Positions 27,679 to 36,300 of a DNA stretch of 64,000 nt are shown here, one piece after another (the first letter of the stretch is position 1; every line of letters begins with the position of its first letter). Where the stretch lies: positions 79,005-143,004 of the forward strand of contig JAFKLT010000036.1 in the NCBI GenBank assembly GCA_017309275.1, read 5' to 3'. Source of the stretch: Sphingomonadales bacterium. Its GTDB lineage: Bacteria > Pseudomonadota > Alphaproteobacteria > Sphingomonadales > Sphingomonadaceae. The position numbers and the translations under genes were made by a program. The notes beneath the pieces were generated by a model that saw only the letters and a program-made list of their open reading frames with translations, did not search any database and was not told the DNA's origin.

Positions 27679-27780
27679 CTTTTCCGCCACTTTTCGAGGG
27701 TGCGATCAGAGTGCGCTCCGCCATTGCTTCGCCGAAGTGACGCTTTTCCGCCAAAATTCGAGGGTGCGATCCGCACCCTC
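27679..27780. repeat. Direct and inverted repeats upstream of the mobilization genes (candidate oriT or operator)
   Basis: A 29-bp unit (CTTTTCCGCCA, three variable bases, then TTCGAGGGTGCGATC) occurs at 27679-27707 and 27743-27771 with 26 of 29 bases identical and a 64-bp period. The second copy runs into a perfect 9-bp inverted repeat, GAGGGTGCG-ATC-CGCACCCTC (27760-27780), which ends just before the Shine-Dalgarno of the RHH gene. The whole block is non-coding. Position and structure fit an oriT with relaxosome-protein sites, or an autoregulatory operator for the RHH protein. Confidence 0.55.
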
Positions 27781-27794
27781 AGGGAGGCGGCGCG

Positions 27795-28163
27795 ATGAAG
27801 ACCGTCCAACATTCCATCCGCCTGCCCGCGGCGCTCGACACCGCGCTTCGCGCGCTGGCCGACCGGCAGGGCAAGACGGTTTATGCAATGCTCCGCCGCT
27901 GCGTGAAGACAGGGATCGACGGTCATGTAAATCCCACCGACGGCAGCTCAGACGATCGCGAACTTGTCGCCGAGGTGGCGTCGATGAGCACCCGCCTCGC
28001 CGATGTCGAACGCCTGCTCGACCGAACCTTGCACACGGCCTGCGCTGCCTATTGCTATGCCCGCAGTGCCGCGAAGGGCGGCGGCAAGACCGACGAGGTC
28101 ATCACCGCCGAGACGAACCGGGCCTATGATCGGCAACGGGCGGCAGCGGGGGAACGGTCATGA
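27795..28163 (+). CDS. Ribbon-helix-helix relaxosome accessory protein
   Basis: 122 aa. The N-terminal 35 residues (TVQHSIRLPAALDTALRALADRQGKTVYAMLRR) have the beta strand plus two-helix pattern of a ribbon-helix-helix DNA-binding domain. The rest is helical with heptad-like spacing (ASMSTRLADVERLLDRTL), probably an oligomerisation region. The ATG at 27795 has AGGGAGG upstream and lies 14 bp after a perfect inverted repeat. It overlaps the coupling-protein gene (ATGA). By analogy with TrwA/MobC it should bind oriT and regulate the operon; this is inferred from position. Confidence 0.72.
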   Translation: MKTVQHSIRLPAALDTALRALADRQGKTVYAMLRRCVKTGIDGHVNPTDGSSDDRELVAEVASMSTRLADVERLLDRTLHTACAAYCYARSAAKGGGKTDEVITAETNRAYDRQRAAAGERS

Positions 28164-30058
28164 GCGGGCCTCATGATCTCCGGCTTCATGCCGAGACGCT
28201 GCGGCGTCATCTTCGCTACAGCCAGACGCGGCGGTTCAAACGGCAGTTCGCGATCATGGTCTCGTCGATCGCGCTCGGCGGTTTGGCCGCGCCCTATATG
28301 ATGCTCGATTCGAGCATCCTTCGGGACACCGGCACCCATTATCATGCGAAGATGCTGTCATGGTTTGCAGGCGACGGCGGCGATCCAGGGATAGTGATCC
28401 GTTATGAGGGGAGAGACTATCTGACGCCCGCTCGCACGGTCGCGACCGATCCCTATTTCGTCCGCCGGGCGAGCGTCGCCAAGTCGTTTGTCATGCGCGG
28501 CGCCATGCTGGGGTTTGTCGCGTGGCTTTCGGGCCTGTTCCTGCTCCGCGATGTCGCGGCGCGCCGACGCGAACGGGCGCTGCGCGACCGCGTGATCGAC
28601 GGCACCAGGGTGACGAGTGAGAAGGAGCTTGTGAAGCTGGCGCGGACCGAAGCCGGCGCGCATCCGCTGGCGATCGGCCCGGTTCCCTTTCCCCGCCGCC
28701 TCGAAACCCGGCACATGGCGATGGTCGGCACGACCGGCAGCGGCAAGACGACAGTGCTGCGCCAGATGCTCGACGGAATTGCGGCGCGCGGCGAAGCCGC
28801 GCTGGTCTATGACACCAGCGGAGAGTTCATCGCCCATTACTTCCGGCCCGAGTGCGGCGACATCATCCTCAATCCGTTCGACGCCCGCTGCGTCTATTGG
28901 TCGCCCTTCGCCGAGATCGCCCACCCCGCCGACGCCGATCGCATCGCGCAGCAGCTCGTTACCGAGACCGGGAAGCAGGACGACGACGTCTGGCTGGAAA
29001 CCAGCCGCATTCTCGTTGCCAACATGATCCGGGAACTGTGGAAGGAGAAGAAATGCACGCTGCCCGACTTGCTCGAAGCGCTGCAGAAGATGGACAAGGA
29101 TAAGCTCAAGACCTGGCTCAAGGACACGTCGTCGGCGCGCACCTTCTCCGACGACGCCGACCGCGCCACCGGCAGCGTGCTTTTCATGCTCGCGAAGGCC
29201 GCGAACCTGATCCAGTTCCTTCGGATGCCCGAGGAAGGCGAGAAGGTCTTTTCGTTCCGCGACTTCATCGCCAGCCTCGATGAGACGAAGGGCGCCAAGC
29301 CCTGGATCTTCGTGCCGCGAAAGGAAGAGCAATTTGTGGCGTTGAAGCCGCTGCTAGCCTGCTGGCTCGAATGCGCCGCGAGCGCCATGTTGGGCCTTGC
29401 TCCGTCAGCCGACCGGCGCGTCTGGTTCCTGCTCGACGAACTTGCCGACCTGCCCCGCGTCGACAATCTGACGCGCTTGCTGCCCGAGGGCCGCAAGTTC
29501 GGGGCAGCGGTCGTGCTGACCTTTCAGGGCGTGGGCCAGATGCGGCATCGCTATGGCGACGATCTTGCCGAATCCATGCTTGGCTGCTGCAACACCAAGC
29601 TCTTCCTCCAGATGGGCGACGGCGAGTCCCGGCGCTGGGCGAGCGACACGATCGGCACCTGCGAGGTCGAGGTCCAGACCATGACCGGCGCGCTCGGCGA
29701 TGGCGACGACAAGCCACGGATGACGCTCGGCCGTCAGCGCAAGACCCGTCCCGCCGTGTTCGAAAGCGAACTCCGCCTCGCCCGCTATGAGGGCTATTTG
29801 CTGTTCCCCGATGGGTTGCCGGTCGCGCGCATCGCGCTCACCGCCGACCATATTGAGAAACGCGGTGAGCCGCGCCAGCCCGCGTTTGTCGCCGCGAACC
29901 CGGAGACAACGCTCTGGCACCGGCCGTTGGAGTCGGCGCCCAACGAAGAGTCCGACAGCGCAGTGCCGACACCGGCCGAGGAGCCGGTCGTCGAAAAGCC
30001 GAAGATAAGGAAGAAGCCGCCGACACCCCCGCCTGCAGACGATGGTGGGCCGATCTGA
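28160..30058 (+). CDS. Type IV coupling protein, VirD4/TrwB family
   Basis: 632-aa inner-membrane ATPase that links the relaxase-DNA complex to a type IV secretion channel. Two TM helices at about 31-48 and 111-129 bracket a small periplasmic segment. The AAA-type domain has Walker A G190-T-T-G-S-G-K-T-T and Walker B V421-W-F-L-L-D-E-L-A, followed by LPRVDNLTRLLPEGRKFG and the FQGVGQMRHRYG block typical of TrwB/TraD. The C-terminal ~60 residues are Pro/Glu/Lys-rich and disordered, the usual relaxase/T4SS contact region. It overlaps the RHH gene upstream (ATGA) and the relaxase downstream (TGATG). Confidence 0.93.
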   Translation: MSGPHDLRLHAETLRRHLRYSQTRRFKRQFAIMVSSIALGGLAAPYMMLDSSILRDTGTHYHAKMLSWFAGDGGDPGIVIRYEGRDYLTPARTVATDPYFVRRASVAKSFVMRGAMLGFVAWLSGLFLLRDVAARRRERALRDRVIDGTRVTSEKELVKLARTEAGAHPLAIGPVPFPRRLETRHMAMVGTTGSGKTTVLRQMLDGIAARGEAALVYDTSGEFIAHYFRPECGDIILNPFDARCVYWSPFAEIAHPADADRIAQQLVTETGKQDDDVWLETSRILVANMIRELWKEKKCTLPDLLEALQKMDKDKLKTWLKDTSSARTFSDDADRATGSVLFMLAKAANLIQFLRMPEEGEKVFSFRDFIASLDETKGAKPWIFVPRKEEQFVALKPLLACWLECAASAMLGLAPSADRRVWFLLDELADLPRVDNLTRLLPEGRKFGAAVVLTFQGVGQMRHRYGDDLAESMLGCCNTKLFLQMGDGESRRWASDTIGTCEVEVQTMTGALGDGDDKPRMTLGRQRKTRPAVFESELRLARYEGYLLFPDGLPVARIALTADHIEKRGEPRQPAFVAANPETTLWHRPLESAPNEESDSAVPTPAEEPVVEKPKIRKKPPTPPPADDGGPI

Positions 30059-32829
30059 TGGTCGCGTCGGTATCGGCGCTGACCAGTTCGGCGCAGGCAA
30101 GCAGCTATTATGAGGCCGACGATTATTACGCCGAGGGCGGGCTGTCGCCGTCCGAATGGCACGGCAAGGGCGCCGAGGAGCTTGGGCTGTCGGGTGATGT
30201 CGATCGCGACATCTTTCGCGAACTGCTCGACGGCAAGGTCGCGGACCAGCAGCTCGGCACGGTTCGTGACGGCCAGCTTGAGCATCGGCCCGGCTGGGAT
30301 GTGACGCTGAGTGCGCCCAAGTCGGTGTCGATCATGGCCGAGGTTGCGGGCGACCGGCGACTAATCACCGCACATGGGGACGCGGTGAAGACGGCACTCG
30401 CACATGTCGAGGCACATATGGCTGCGACCCGCGTCCGGCATGGCGGCAGCGTGACGCGCGAGGGCACCGGCAATCTCGTCGTCGCCAGCTTTCAGCATGG
30501 GACGAGCCGCGCCCAAGACCCGCAATTGCACACCCATAATGTCATTATGAACGCGACGCAGGGCGGAGATGGAAGCTGGCGCAGCCTGGAGCCTCGCGCG
30601 ATATATCAGCTCCAGAAGCAGATCGGCGCCATCTACCGGCAGGAGTTGGCCTTGAAGGTCCGCGAGCTTGGCTATGAAATTGCACCGGGCAAGGAGTCGA
30701 TGTTCGAGATCAAAGGCGTCTCGGAGGACGCGATGGCGGCGTTCAGCACGCGCAGCGCCGAGATCGAGGCGGCACTGGGCGAACGCGGGACTTCGCGCGA
30801 AGATGCCAGCGCCGCTGAGAAGCAGGTCGCTGCGCTCGATACGCGGCAGGCGAAGGTGGCCACCGATCATGGCGCGCTCGTCGCCGACTGGCGCGAAGCC
30901 GCCGACCGGGCGGGATTCGATGCCGATGCCCGGCTGGCGTTGGTGCGCGAGGCCAAGGCCAGGGCAGCGAACGGCCTTCACCTTCCCGATCCATCCGTCG
31001 CCGATCGCGCCGTTGCCCATGCCGCCGACAAGCTTGGCGAGCGGCAGTCGGTGTTCTCGGTCGCGGCGCTTCATGAGGAAGCGGGGCGGGTTGGATTGGG
31101 GAAGGTCGGCTATGCGGAGATTGGCGACGCGATCGGGCGGGCGACAAAGGATGGTGAACTGGTCGATCGCACCTTCGTCGATCGGCGCGGCGCCGCGTTC
31201 ACGGGGTTCACGACGCGGCAGAATATCGCGGCCGAGAAGACATTGCTTCGTATCGAAGCGCACGGGCGCGGTGCGTTCGCGCCGACCGCCTCGCAGCTTA
31301 CCGCCGCCAAGGCGGTCGCGGGTGCGGCGGCGCAGGCGGAGCGGTCCGGCTTTCGCTGGAACCCTGACCAGAAGGCCGCGACCGAGCAGCTTCTTGCCAG
31401 TCGCAATCGGATCACCGCGGTGCAGGGCTATGCCGGGACCGCCAAGACCACGACGGTGCTCGCCACCTTCGCGCGCGAGGCCGAAGCGCGCGGCGTATCG
31501 GTGGTCGCATTGGCACCGACGGCTTCGGCAGCGATGACACTCGGCGAGGCGCTCGGCACGCGCGGCGATACGGTCGCGCGCCATTTGCTCGTGTCGGAAG
31601 GTTCGGCGCCCGGTCAGCCGGTGGCATGGATCGTCGATGAGGCTTCGCTGCTGTCGGCGCGCGATACCGCGCGGCTGTTCAAGTTGGCCGAGCAGCATGG
31701 TGCTCGGATCATTCTCGTCGGCGATGTGAAGCAACTCGGATCGGTCGAAGCCGGCGCGGCGTTCGCGCAGCTCCAGAGTGCTGGCATGGAAACCTCCGCG
31801 CTTGGCGAAATCGTCCGGCAGAGCAATGCGTCCACGAGGGAGGCAGTGCTCGCCTCGATCGAGGGCGATGCAAAGAAAGCGCTCGCAGCGCTTGATCGTG
31901 GCGGTGGCCAGATCGTCGAACACGCCGATCGCGCTGGCCGCTTCGCTGCAATCGCCGAACGCTATGCCGGACTCCACAAGGCGGCACGGGCGCGAACGCT
32001 TGTCATCGAGCCCTCGCGCGAAGGCCGCGATGCGCTGACAGCAGACATAAGGGAGGCTCTAGTCAAGTCGGGCGCGCTTTCCGGTCCCGCCGTCGCCGTC
32101 GAAAGCCTCGTCAACAAGGGGCTGACCCGCGCGGAGGCGCGCGACCCGCTAAGCTACGACCGGGGCGATGTAGTACGCTTCACGCGCGACTATCCCGACA
32201 AGGGCGTCGCACTCGGCGAGGCCTATCGCGTCGAGGCGGTCAATCCGGCGAAAGCCGCCATCGCGCTGAGGTCCGAGGATGGACGCGAGGTCGATTGGCG
32301 GCTTCGCCAATGGGGCGCCGGCAAGGCGCAGGCGTTCGCGCCCCAGAATATCGACCTCAGGACCGGCGACTGCATCCGCTTTACCCGCAACGATCGCGAC
32401 GCCGGGCGGGTCAATGGCGCGCGCGGCGAAGTGACGGCGATCGATGAGCAGGCGCGGACCGCGACTTTGGTTGGTGCTCGCGGGCAGATGCAGACGCTCG
32501 ACCTCGACGCAGCGCGCGACCGGCATATCGCCCACGCTTATGTCGATACCGCCTTTGCCGCACAGGGGCGAACCGCCGATCATGTCATCATCCACGCCGA
32601 CAGCCGCGCTACCAACCTGGTCGACCAGAAAAGCTTCTACGTCGGTATCTCGCGAGCGAAGGAGTCAGCGACGATAGTCACCAATAATCGCGCGAAGCTG
32701 GTTTCGGCGATCAATGAACGTGCTGGCGTCGTGCAGACGGCCATCGCACAGGCTGCGATGCCGGCGTCCGTCGCTCACAACGCAGCGGGCTCGGCATTGT
32801 CTAAAAACCTTGCGGCATTCGGACTTTGA
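30058..32829 (+). CDS. MobF-family conjugative relaxase-helicase
   Basis: 923-aa enzyme that nicks oriT and unwinds the transferred strand. The N-terminal relaxase has paired Tyr (Y17, Y18, Y23, Y24), WDVTLSAPKSVSI, and the three-His metal site H147, H158, H160 (DPQLHTHNVIMN). The SF1 RecD-like helicase has Walker A in QGYAGTAKTTT (about 456-466) and Walker B WIVDEAS (about 524-530), with VGDVKQLGSVEAG and the C-terminal motif YVGISRAKESATI. Size and order match TrwC-type relaxases. It is the third gene of a coupled operon. No signs of truncation. Confidence 0.95.
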   Translation: MVASVSALTSSAQASSYYEADDYYAEGGLSPSEWHGKGAEELGLSGDVDRDIFRELLDGKVADQQLGTVRDGQLEHRPGWDVTLSAPKSVSIMAEVAGDRRLITAHGDAVKTALAHVEAHMAATRVRHGGSVTREGTGNLVVASFQHGTSRAQDPQLHTHNVIMNATQGGDGSWRSLEPRAIYQLQKQIGAIYRQELALKVRELGYEIAPGKESMFEIKGVSEDAMAAFSTRSAEIEAALGERGTSREDASAAEKQVAALDTRQAKVATDHGALVADWREAADRAGFDADARLALVREAKARAANGLHLPDPSVADRAVAHAADKLGERQSVFSVAALHEEAGRVGLGKVGYAEIGDAIGRATKDGELVDRTFVDRRGAAFTGFTTRQNIAAEKTLLRIEAHGRGAFAPTASQLTAAKAVAGAAAQAERSGFRWNPDQKAATEQLLASRNRITAVQGYAGTAKTTTVLATFAREAEARGVSVVALAPTASAAMTLGEALGTRGDTVARHLLVSEGSAPGQPVAWIVDEASLLSARDTARLFKLAEQHGARIILVGDVKQLGSVEAGAAFAQLQSAGMETSALGEIVRQSNASTREAVLASIEGDAKKALAALDRGGGQIVEHADRAGRFAAIAERYAGLHKAARARTLVIEPSREGRDALTADIREALVKSGALSGPAVAVESLVNKGLTRAEARDPLSYDRGDVVRFTRDYPDKGVALGEAYRVEAVNPAKAAIALRSEDGREVDWRLRQWGAGKAQAFAPQNIDLRTGDCIRFTRNDRDAGRVNGARGEVTAIDEQARTATLVGARGQMQTLDLDAARDRHIAHAYVDTAFAAQGRTADHVIIHADSRATNLVDQKSFYVGISRAKESATIVTNNRAKLVSAINERAGVVQTAIAQAAMPASVAHNAAGSALSKNLAAFGL

Positions 32830-32881
32830 CCTCTTCAACCGAGATTGTGCTGACATCGAGCATATCCACCTGTGGTCGAAG

Positions 32882-33394
32882 TTAGGGCAGGAGCAGACCC
32901 CACTCGGCCCGCCACCATTCTCGGTTCTCGACCGTGTCGACCACCCTGCAGTCGAGGCGGTCCAATGCCGGGTCCGAGATCATCGAGAAGGCAAAAGGAA
33001 TCTTGGAAAGCCACCCAAGTGACGATTGTAACTCTTCCCAGGAGATCGAGTGCTTCAGGCCGTTCAACTCCCAGCTCAAAACGGCAGGGGCGTCGCCGAC
33101 CGACCCCATAATTCCGATCAGGCCGTGACAAATCCCGTTGCGAATATCCAGCTGCCCCTGAAGCTGCAATCTGAGAGTAGCCGCTAGCAGGGAGCACAGC
33201 GTTTCGGGTGGCTGGGCCTCGACGACCGCGCCCTCCCAAATTCCTATAACGGCTTTGATGCCGTGTGCCTTGGCCGGGAGGAATCCCAAAAGACGGACGA
33301 CGTCATCACGAGCAGATCGTTCAATCCTGGACCAGAGCAGAATCAGCGATCCTATGGCGCCGCTCATCTGATTGAATGTCACATCCAATGGCAT
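32882..33394 (-). CDS. Hypothetical protein (element cargo)
   Basis: 170 aa, no family recognised. The sequence is mainly helical with several Trp and Leu (LLWSRIERSARDDVVRLLG, RNGICHGLIGIMGS, EWWRAEWGLLLP). The I-G-S-L-I-L-L-W-S-R-I-E pattern and the RNGICHG motif resemble small helical proteins such as HEPN-like R-N-x(3)-H domains; that similarity is only suggestive. GGGGTG lies before the ATG at 33394. It is 19 bp downstream of the 75-aa gene on the same strand and converges on the relaxase gene. Confidence 0.6.
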   Translation of the reverse strand: MPLDVTFNQMSGAIGSLILLWSRIERSARDDVVRLLGFLPAKAHGIKAVIGIWEGAVVEAQPPETLCSLLAATLRLQLQGQLDIRNGICHGLIGIMGSVGDAPAVLSWELNGLKHSISWEELQSSLGWLSKIPFAFSMISDPALDRLDCRVVDTVENREWWRAEWGLLLP

Positions 33395-33413
33395 TTCACC
33401 CCACTTGGAGACT

Positions 33414-33641
33414 TCATGGCAGGTCAGGCCAAGACCACAGAGGCTCAGCGTCCATCCCTTCTACCTGCGCGCTTGTTTCTGGAGCGATCGAAGGCGGAGC
33501 GGGCGGGTCAAATAGTTCGTCGAACACATCGCCGAACCAGCGTTCGAACACGGCAATCTCCACCTCTGTGACGGGAACCGGATCGGGCCAATCGTCGACC
33601 ACATTCCACTTTGAGAGGTCATGTTTCGGCGGTCTGCCCAT
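33414..33641 (-). CDS. Small hypothetical protein (element cargo)
   Basis: 75 aa, acidic (pI clearly low), with a short basic MGRPPKHDLSKW start resembling an AT-hook-like GRP motif, then WPDPVPVTEVEIAVFERWFGDVFDELFDPP. GTGAGGAAA lies upstream of the ATG at 33641. It precedes the 170-aa gene by 19 bp and is divergent from the MNT-HEPN gene. No function can be assigned; the tight two-gene arrangement of a small acidic protein and a larger partner is of the kind seen in toxin-antitoxin pairs. Confidence 0.55.
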   Translation of the reverse strand: MGRPPKHDLSKWNVVDDWPDPVPVTEVEIAVFERWFGDVFDELFDPPAPPSIAPETSAQVEGMDAEPLWSWPDLP

Positions 33642-33795
33642 GTATTTTCCTCACCCATGCTTAGAGGCCAGGTTGCTGAGCTCGCCCAGACTTCATGGTT
33701 TTGCCAATTTCCTCTCCGAAAAATGGTCTTCGGCAGAGCTGTACACCGGCTACCCGATTGTCCTTGCCAAACCACTACAGTTTCTCGAAGATTCT

Positions 33796-34722
33796 ATGAG
33801 CATGCGAACAGACGTCGATCACCTACCTGCCGCCAAGCAGCGCGAACTTGAACGCGTCGTCGAGACGATCTTCGCCGAGTTTCGGGGCGCGACCGAAAAT
33901 GCGACTGGCCCGCGCAAGGGTGCGCGTATTCTCAAGATCATCCTGTTTGGCAGCCACGCGCGGGGCGACTGGGTCGATGCGCCGTTGTCGGCGAACCAGT
34001 ATAAATCCGACTATGACATCCTCGTCATCGTCAGCCAAAAAGAGATGACCGACCGCGCCGCCTATTGGGCGACTGCCGAGGACCGTCTCATTCGCGCTTA
34101 CACGATCGAGAAAACGCTGCACACACCGGTCAATTTTATCGTCCACAGCCTGCACGAGGTGAACGATGGGCTCTCACATGGCCGTGTCTTCTTCATGGAG
34201 GTCGTGAAAGACGGGATCGCGCTCTACGAAGCCGATGACCGAGAATTGGCTACGCCGAAGCCGAAAACACCGGAACAGGCGTTGGAAGCCGCCAAGGAAT
34301 ATTTCGACGAGTGGCTGACCAGCGCCATGGATTTTTACGATCAGGCAAAACATGCGATGGAGCGCGGGCGTGGCAAGATCGCAGCCTTTGAACTTCATCA
34401 GGCGACCGAGCGCCTGTATTCCTGCGTCCTACTAACGCTGACGCTCTACACACCCTACAACCATAACATCGCGTTCTTGCGTTCGTTGGCTGAGGGGCTG
34501 GACCGCCGTCTTTACGGTCTCTGGCCGGAAGACACCCATCGCGAGCGATCGATGTTCCAGAAACTGAAGGAAGCCTACACCAAGGCTCGCTATTCCAAGC
34601 ATTACAAGATCAGCGAGGAAGAGCTGACTTGGCTCGGGGAGCGCGTCGAGGAACTCGGGCGCGTGGTCCATCAGGTCTGTTCGGACAAGATCGCCGAGCT
34701 TGAGGCGGCGGCGCGCCAATAG
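33796..34722 (+). CDS. Nucleotidyltransferase-HEPN fusion protein
   Basis: 308 aa. The N-terminal minimal nucleotidyltransferase (about 20-150) has the catalytic pattern F-G-S-H-A-R-G-D-W-x(12)-S-D-Y-D (metal-binding SDYD) and a third strand VNFIVHS. The C-terminal half (about 165-300) is a HEPN domain with FELHQATERLYSCVLL and TPYNHNIAFLRSLAEGL. Separate MNT and HEPN proteins often form toxin-antitoxin systems in which the MNT adenylylates the HEPN ribonuclease; here both are on one chain. ATG 33796 is the start. A second MNT-like gene follows 220 bp downstream. Confidence 0.85.
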   Translation: MSMRTDVDHLPAAKQRELERVVETIFAEFRGATENATGPRKGARILKIILFGSHARGDWVDAPLSANQYKSDYDILVIVSQKEMTDRAAYWATAEDRLIRAYTIEKTLHTPVNFIVHSLHEVNDGLSHGRVFFMEVVKDGIALYEADDRELATPKPKTPEQALEAAKEYFDEWLTSAMDFYDQAKHAMERGRGKIAAFELHQATERLYSCVLLTLTLYTPYNHNIAFLRSLAEGLDRRLYGLWPEDTHRERSMFQKLKEAYTKARYSKHYKISEEELTWLGERVEELGRVVHQVCSDKIAELEAAARQ

Positions 34723-34942
34723 GCGGTAGCCCCGGGCCCGCTTGCCGGGACTCCCGGATTCTGGCATAATCGTCGGCACGGAATGGAACGACTGGCGGCC
34801 ATTCCGGGGATTATCCTGCCAGGCATCATGTAGGTCCGGCTGCGTGTCGGACGGTTGCTGATCGCCGCACCAGCGGCACCACAGCGAACACCGCTTGCCC
34901 ATCCGCGCGCGATCGCGCGGACCGCCGCGATGCGAGCTGCAA

Positions 34943-35434
34943 ATGACACCCCCAACAACCGACGTTTACGCGCGCGAAGTCGTGATGGCGCGCGTCGGCC
35001 ATCTCATCCGGCGCAAGCAGCGCGAAATCGAGCGCATCACCCGCATATTACGCGGCCTATTCGACCCCTTGCAGGTTCAGGCGCCCGAACCGGGACGGAT
35101 CAAGCGGATCATCCTCATCGGTCCCTATGCGCGGCGATCCTGGTACGAAGACAGCCGGACGATCGAATTTTCCGATTATGAATTCTGGGTCGTCGTCAAT
35201 CATCCGCTGTTCACCGACGAACGCTGTTGGCAGCGGGCGCGGGCGACTATCGACCGCGAGCTTGGCAATCGCTGCGCGGTCGATGTCGAGATTTATTCGA
35301 AGTCCGACATACGCGCCGCGAAGGCCGAGCGCGACACGTTCATTCTCGATCGGATCGAGGGCGGGATCAACCTCTATCGTGCGTCGCGCGATGCACCGCT
35401 GCGTACAAACGGTCATGGGGAGGAACGGTCATGA
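34943..35434 (+). CDS. Degenerate nucleotidyltransferase-like protein
   Basis: 163 aa. It aligns by eye to the N-terminal domain of the upstream MNT-HEPN protein (IKRIILIGPYARRSW versus ILKIILFGSHARGDW). The active-site signature is altered: G-S becomes G-P, A-R-G becomes A-R-R, and S-D-Y-D becomes S-D-Y-E. There is no HEPN domain. It may be an inactive regulatory paralog, or use Glu for metal binding. The 220-bp gap upstream holds an inverted repeat (GGAATGG/CCATTCC at 34780-34805) and a 14-bp palindrome at 34906-34919. It overlaps the sigma-factor gene (ATGA). Confidence 0.72.
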   Translation: MTPPTTDVYAREVVMARVGHLIRRKQREIERITRILRGLFDPLQVQAPEPGRIKRIILIGPYARRSWYEDSRTIEFSDYEFWVVVNHPLFTDERCWQRARATIDRELGNRCAVDVEIYSKSDIRAAKAERDTFILDRIEGGINLYRASRDAPLRTNGHGEERS

Positions 35435-35943
35435 GCCCTCCCTCATCGGTCGCCTCGTTCGACGAATTCTACCGCCGCGAGAATAGACAACTGTTCCATT
35501 TTTTCAGGCGCCGCGTCGGGCGCGAAGAAGCTTCCGACCTCGCGCAAGAGGCGTTCACACGAATGTTGCGTACCGGAGCATTTGAAAGGGTCGAGAACCC
35601 CCGCGCATACCTCTTCCGGGCTGCCCGCAATCTCGTGATCGAGCGCGCACGCCAAGGGAAACGCAAGGGAGCGGGACTGTTCTCTTTCGATGACGAGCGT
35701 GATGCGCCCGCCGGCCCAGAACAGACGTTGGCAATGGAGGCATCGGATATGCGGCGGGGCTTACGGCGCGCGTTTCTTGCTATGCCCCGCCGCACGCGGC
35801 GTATTTTCCTGATGCACAGGTTGCGGCATCAAACTTACCGGGAAATCGCGGAAGAGATTGGCATCCGGGAACAGGGCGTTGAATATCATATGATGCGTGC
35901 GCTCTCGCGATGTCGGAAGGCGGTCGCGTTTCAGTGCTGGTGA
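35431..35943 (+). CDS. ECF-type RNA polymerase sigma factor (FecI-like)
   Basis: 170 aa. Region 2 is FDEFYRRENRQLFHFFRRRVG through DLAQEAFTRMLRTG, then NPRAYLFRAARNLVIERAR. Region 4 is an HTH, AFLAMPRRTRRIFLMHRLRHQTYREIAEE followed by IGIREQGVEYHM. It is of FecI-like length. No anti-sigma (FecR) or TonB receptor gene is next to it. The start at 35431 overlaps the upstream stop (ATGA) with GGGGAGGAAC as ribosome-binding site, so it is co-translated with the degenerate nucleotidyltransferase. Confidence 0.88.
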   Translation: MSPPSSVASFDEFYRRENRQLFHFFRRRVGREEASDLAQEAFTRMLRTGAFERVENPRAYLFRAARNLVIERARQGKRKGAGLFSFDDERDAPAGPEQTLAMEASDMRRGLRRAFLAMPRRTRRIFLMHRLRHQTYREIAEEIGIREQGVEYHMMRALSRCRKAVAFQCW

Positions 35944-36300
35944 ACGGCGGTTAACCGCGCTGGGCCTTCCGCTTTGCGCCTCATCTGCGACATTCGGATG
36001 CTCGAAGCCTCTTCTTGAAAGCTGTCATTGATGCTTTTTCCAAGCCTCTTCTCATGTTGCCGATCGATCGTCGCCGATTTCGCTCCACAATGCCTTGGGA
36101 AGCGACGGATAATATCAGCCGGACATGTGAGCCAATCCGCGATTCCGTCTTCCACCACCGGATCAAGGCTTCGATTGATGCCGGTCTTGACCGACTTCGG
36201 GCAGCCGAGACATTGTTGTGCGTGTAATGATTGCACTATGCCCTGCTATTAGGCGCCGTCTTAAGGGACGATCCGGCGTCGATAAAAGATATAAGATAGA
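35944..36300. other. Intergenic stretch at the presumed element/cluster junction
   Basis: 357 bp without a convincing gene. It contains an 11-bp direct repeat AAGCCTCTTCT at 36005-36015 and 36042-36052. A 101-codon minus-strand frame (35931-36236) overlaps the sigma-factor end and has no recognisable domain or ribosome-binding site. The promoter of the downstream DUF35-thiolase pair should lie near its right side. The element's right border may be here, but I saw no copy of the tRNA-Cys 3' end. Confidence 0.5.

Larger units (their letters stand above)
24260..35943. mobile_element. Putative integrative mobilizable element at tRNA-Cys (right end not located)
   Basis: The segment opens with a tRNA gene and P4-type integrase and carries an excisionase-like HTH protein, a mobilization module (RHH protein, coupling protein, MobF relaxase) and cargo that does not fit chromosomal housekeeping. 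No mating-pair-formation (VirB/Tra pilus) genes are present, so it would need a helper conjugative system. I searched by eye for a second copy of the tRNA 3' end (GGTTCGATTCCGGC...TCCA) up to the window end and found none. The right border is therefore set at the last plausible cargo gene and may lie further right, even beyond the window. Confidence 0.6.

Noticed and set aside
35931-36236. 101-codon minus-strand frame in the 357-bp gap
   Set aside because: Overlaps the sigma-factor end, lacks a ribosome-binding site and a recognisable domain; kept only as part of the intergenic description.
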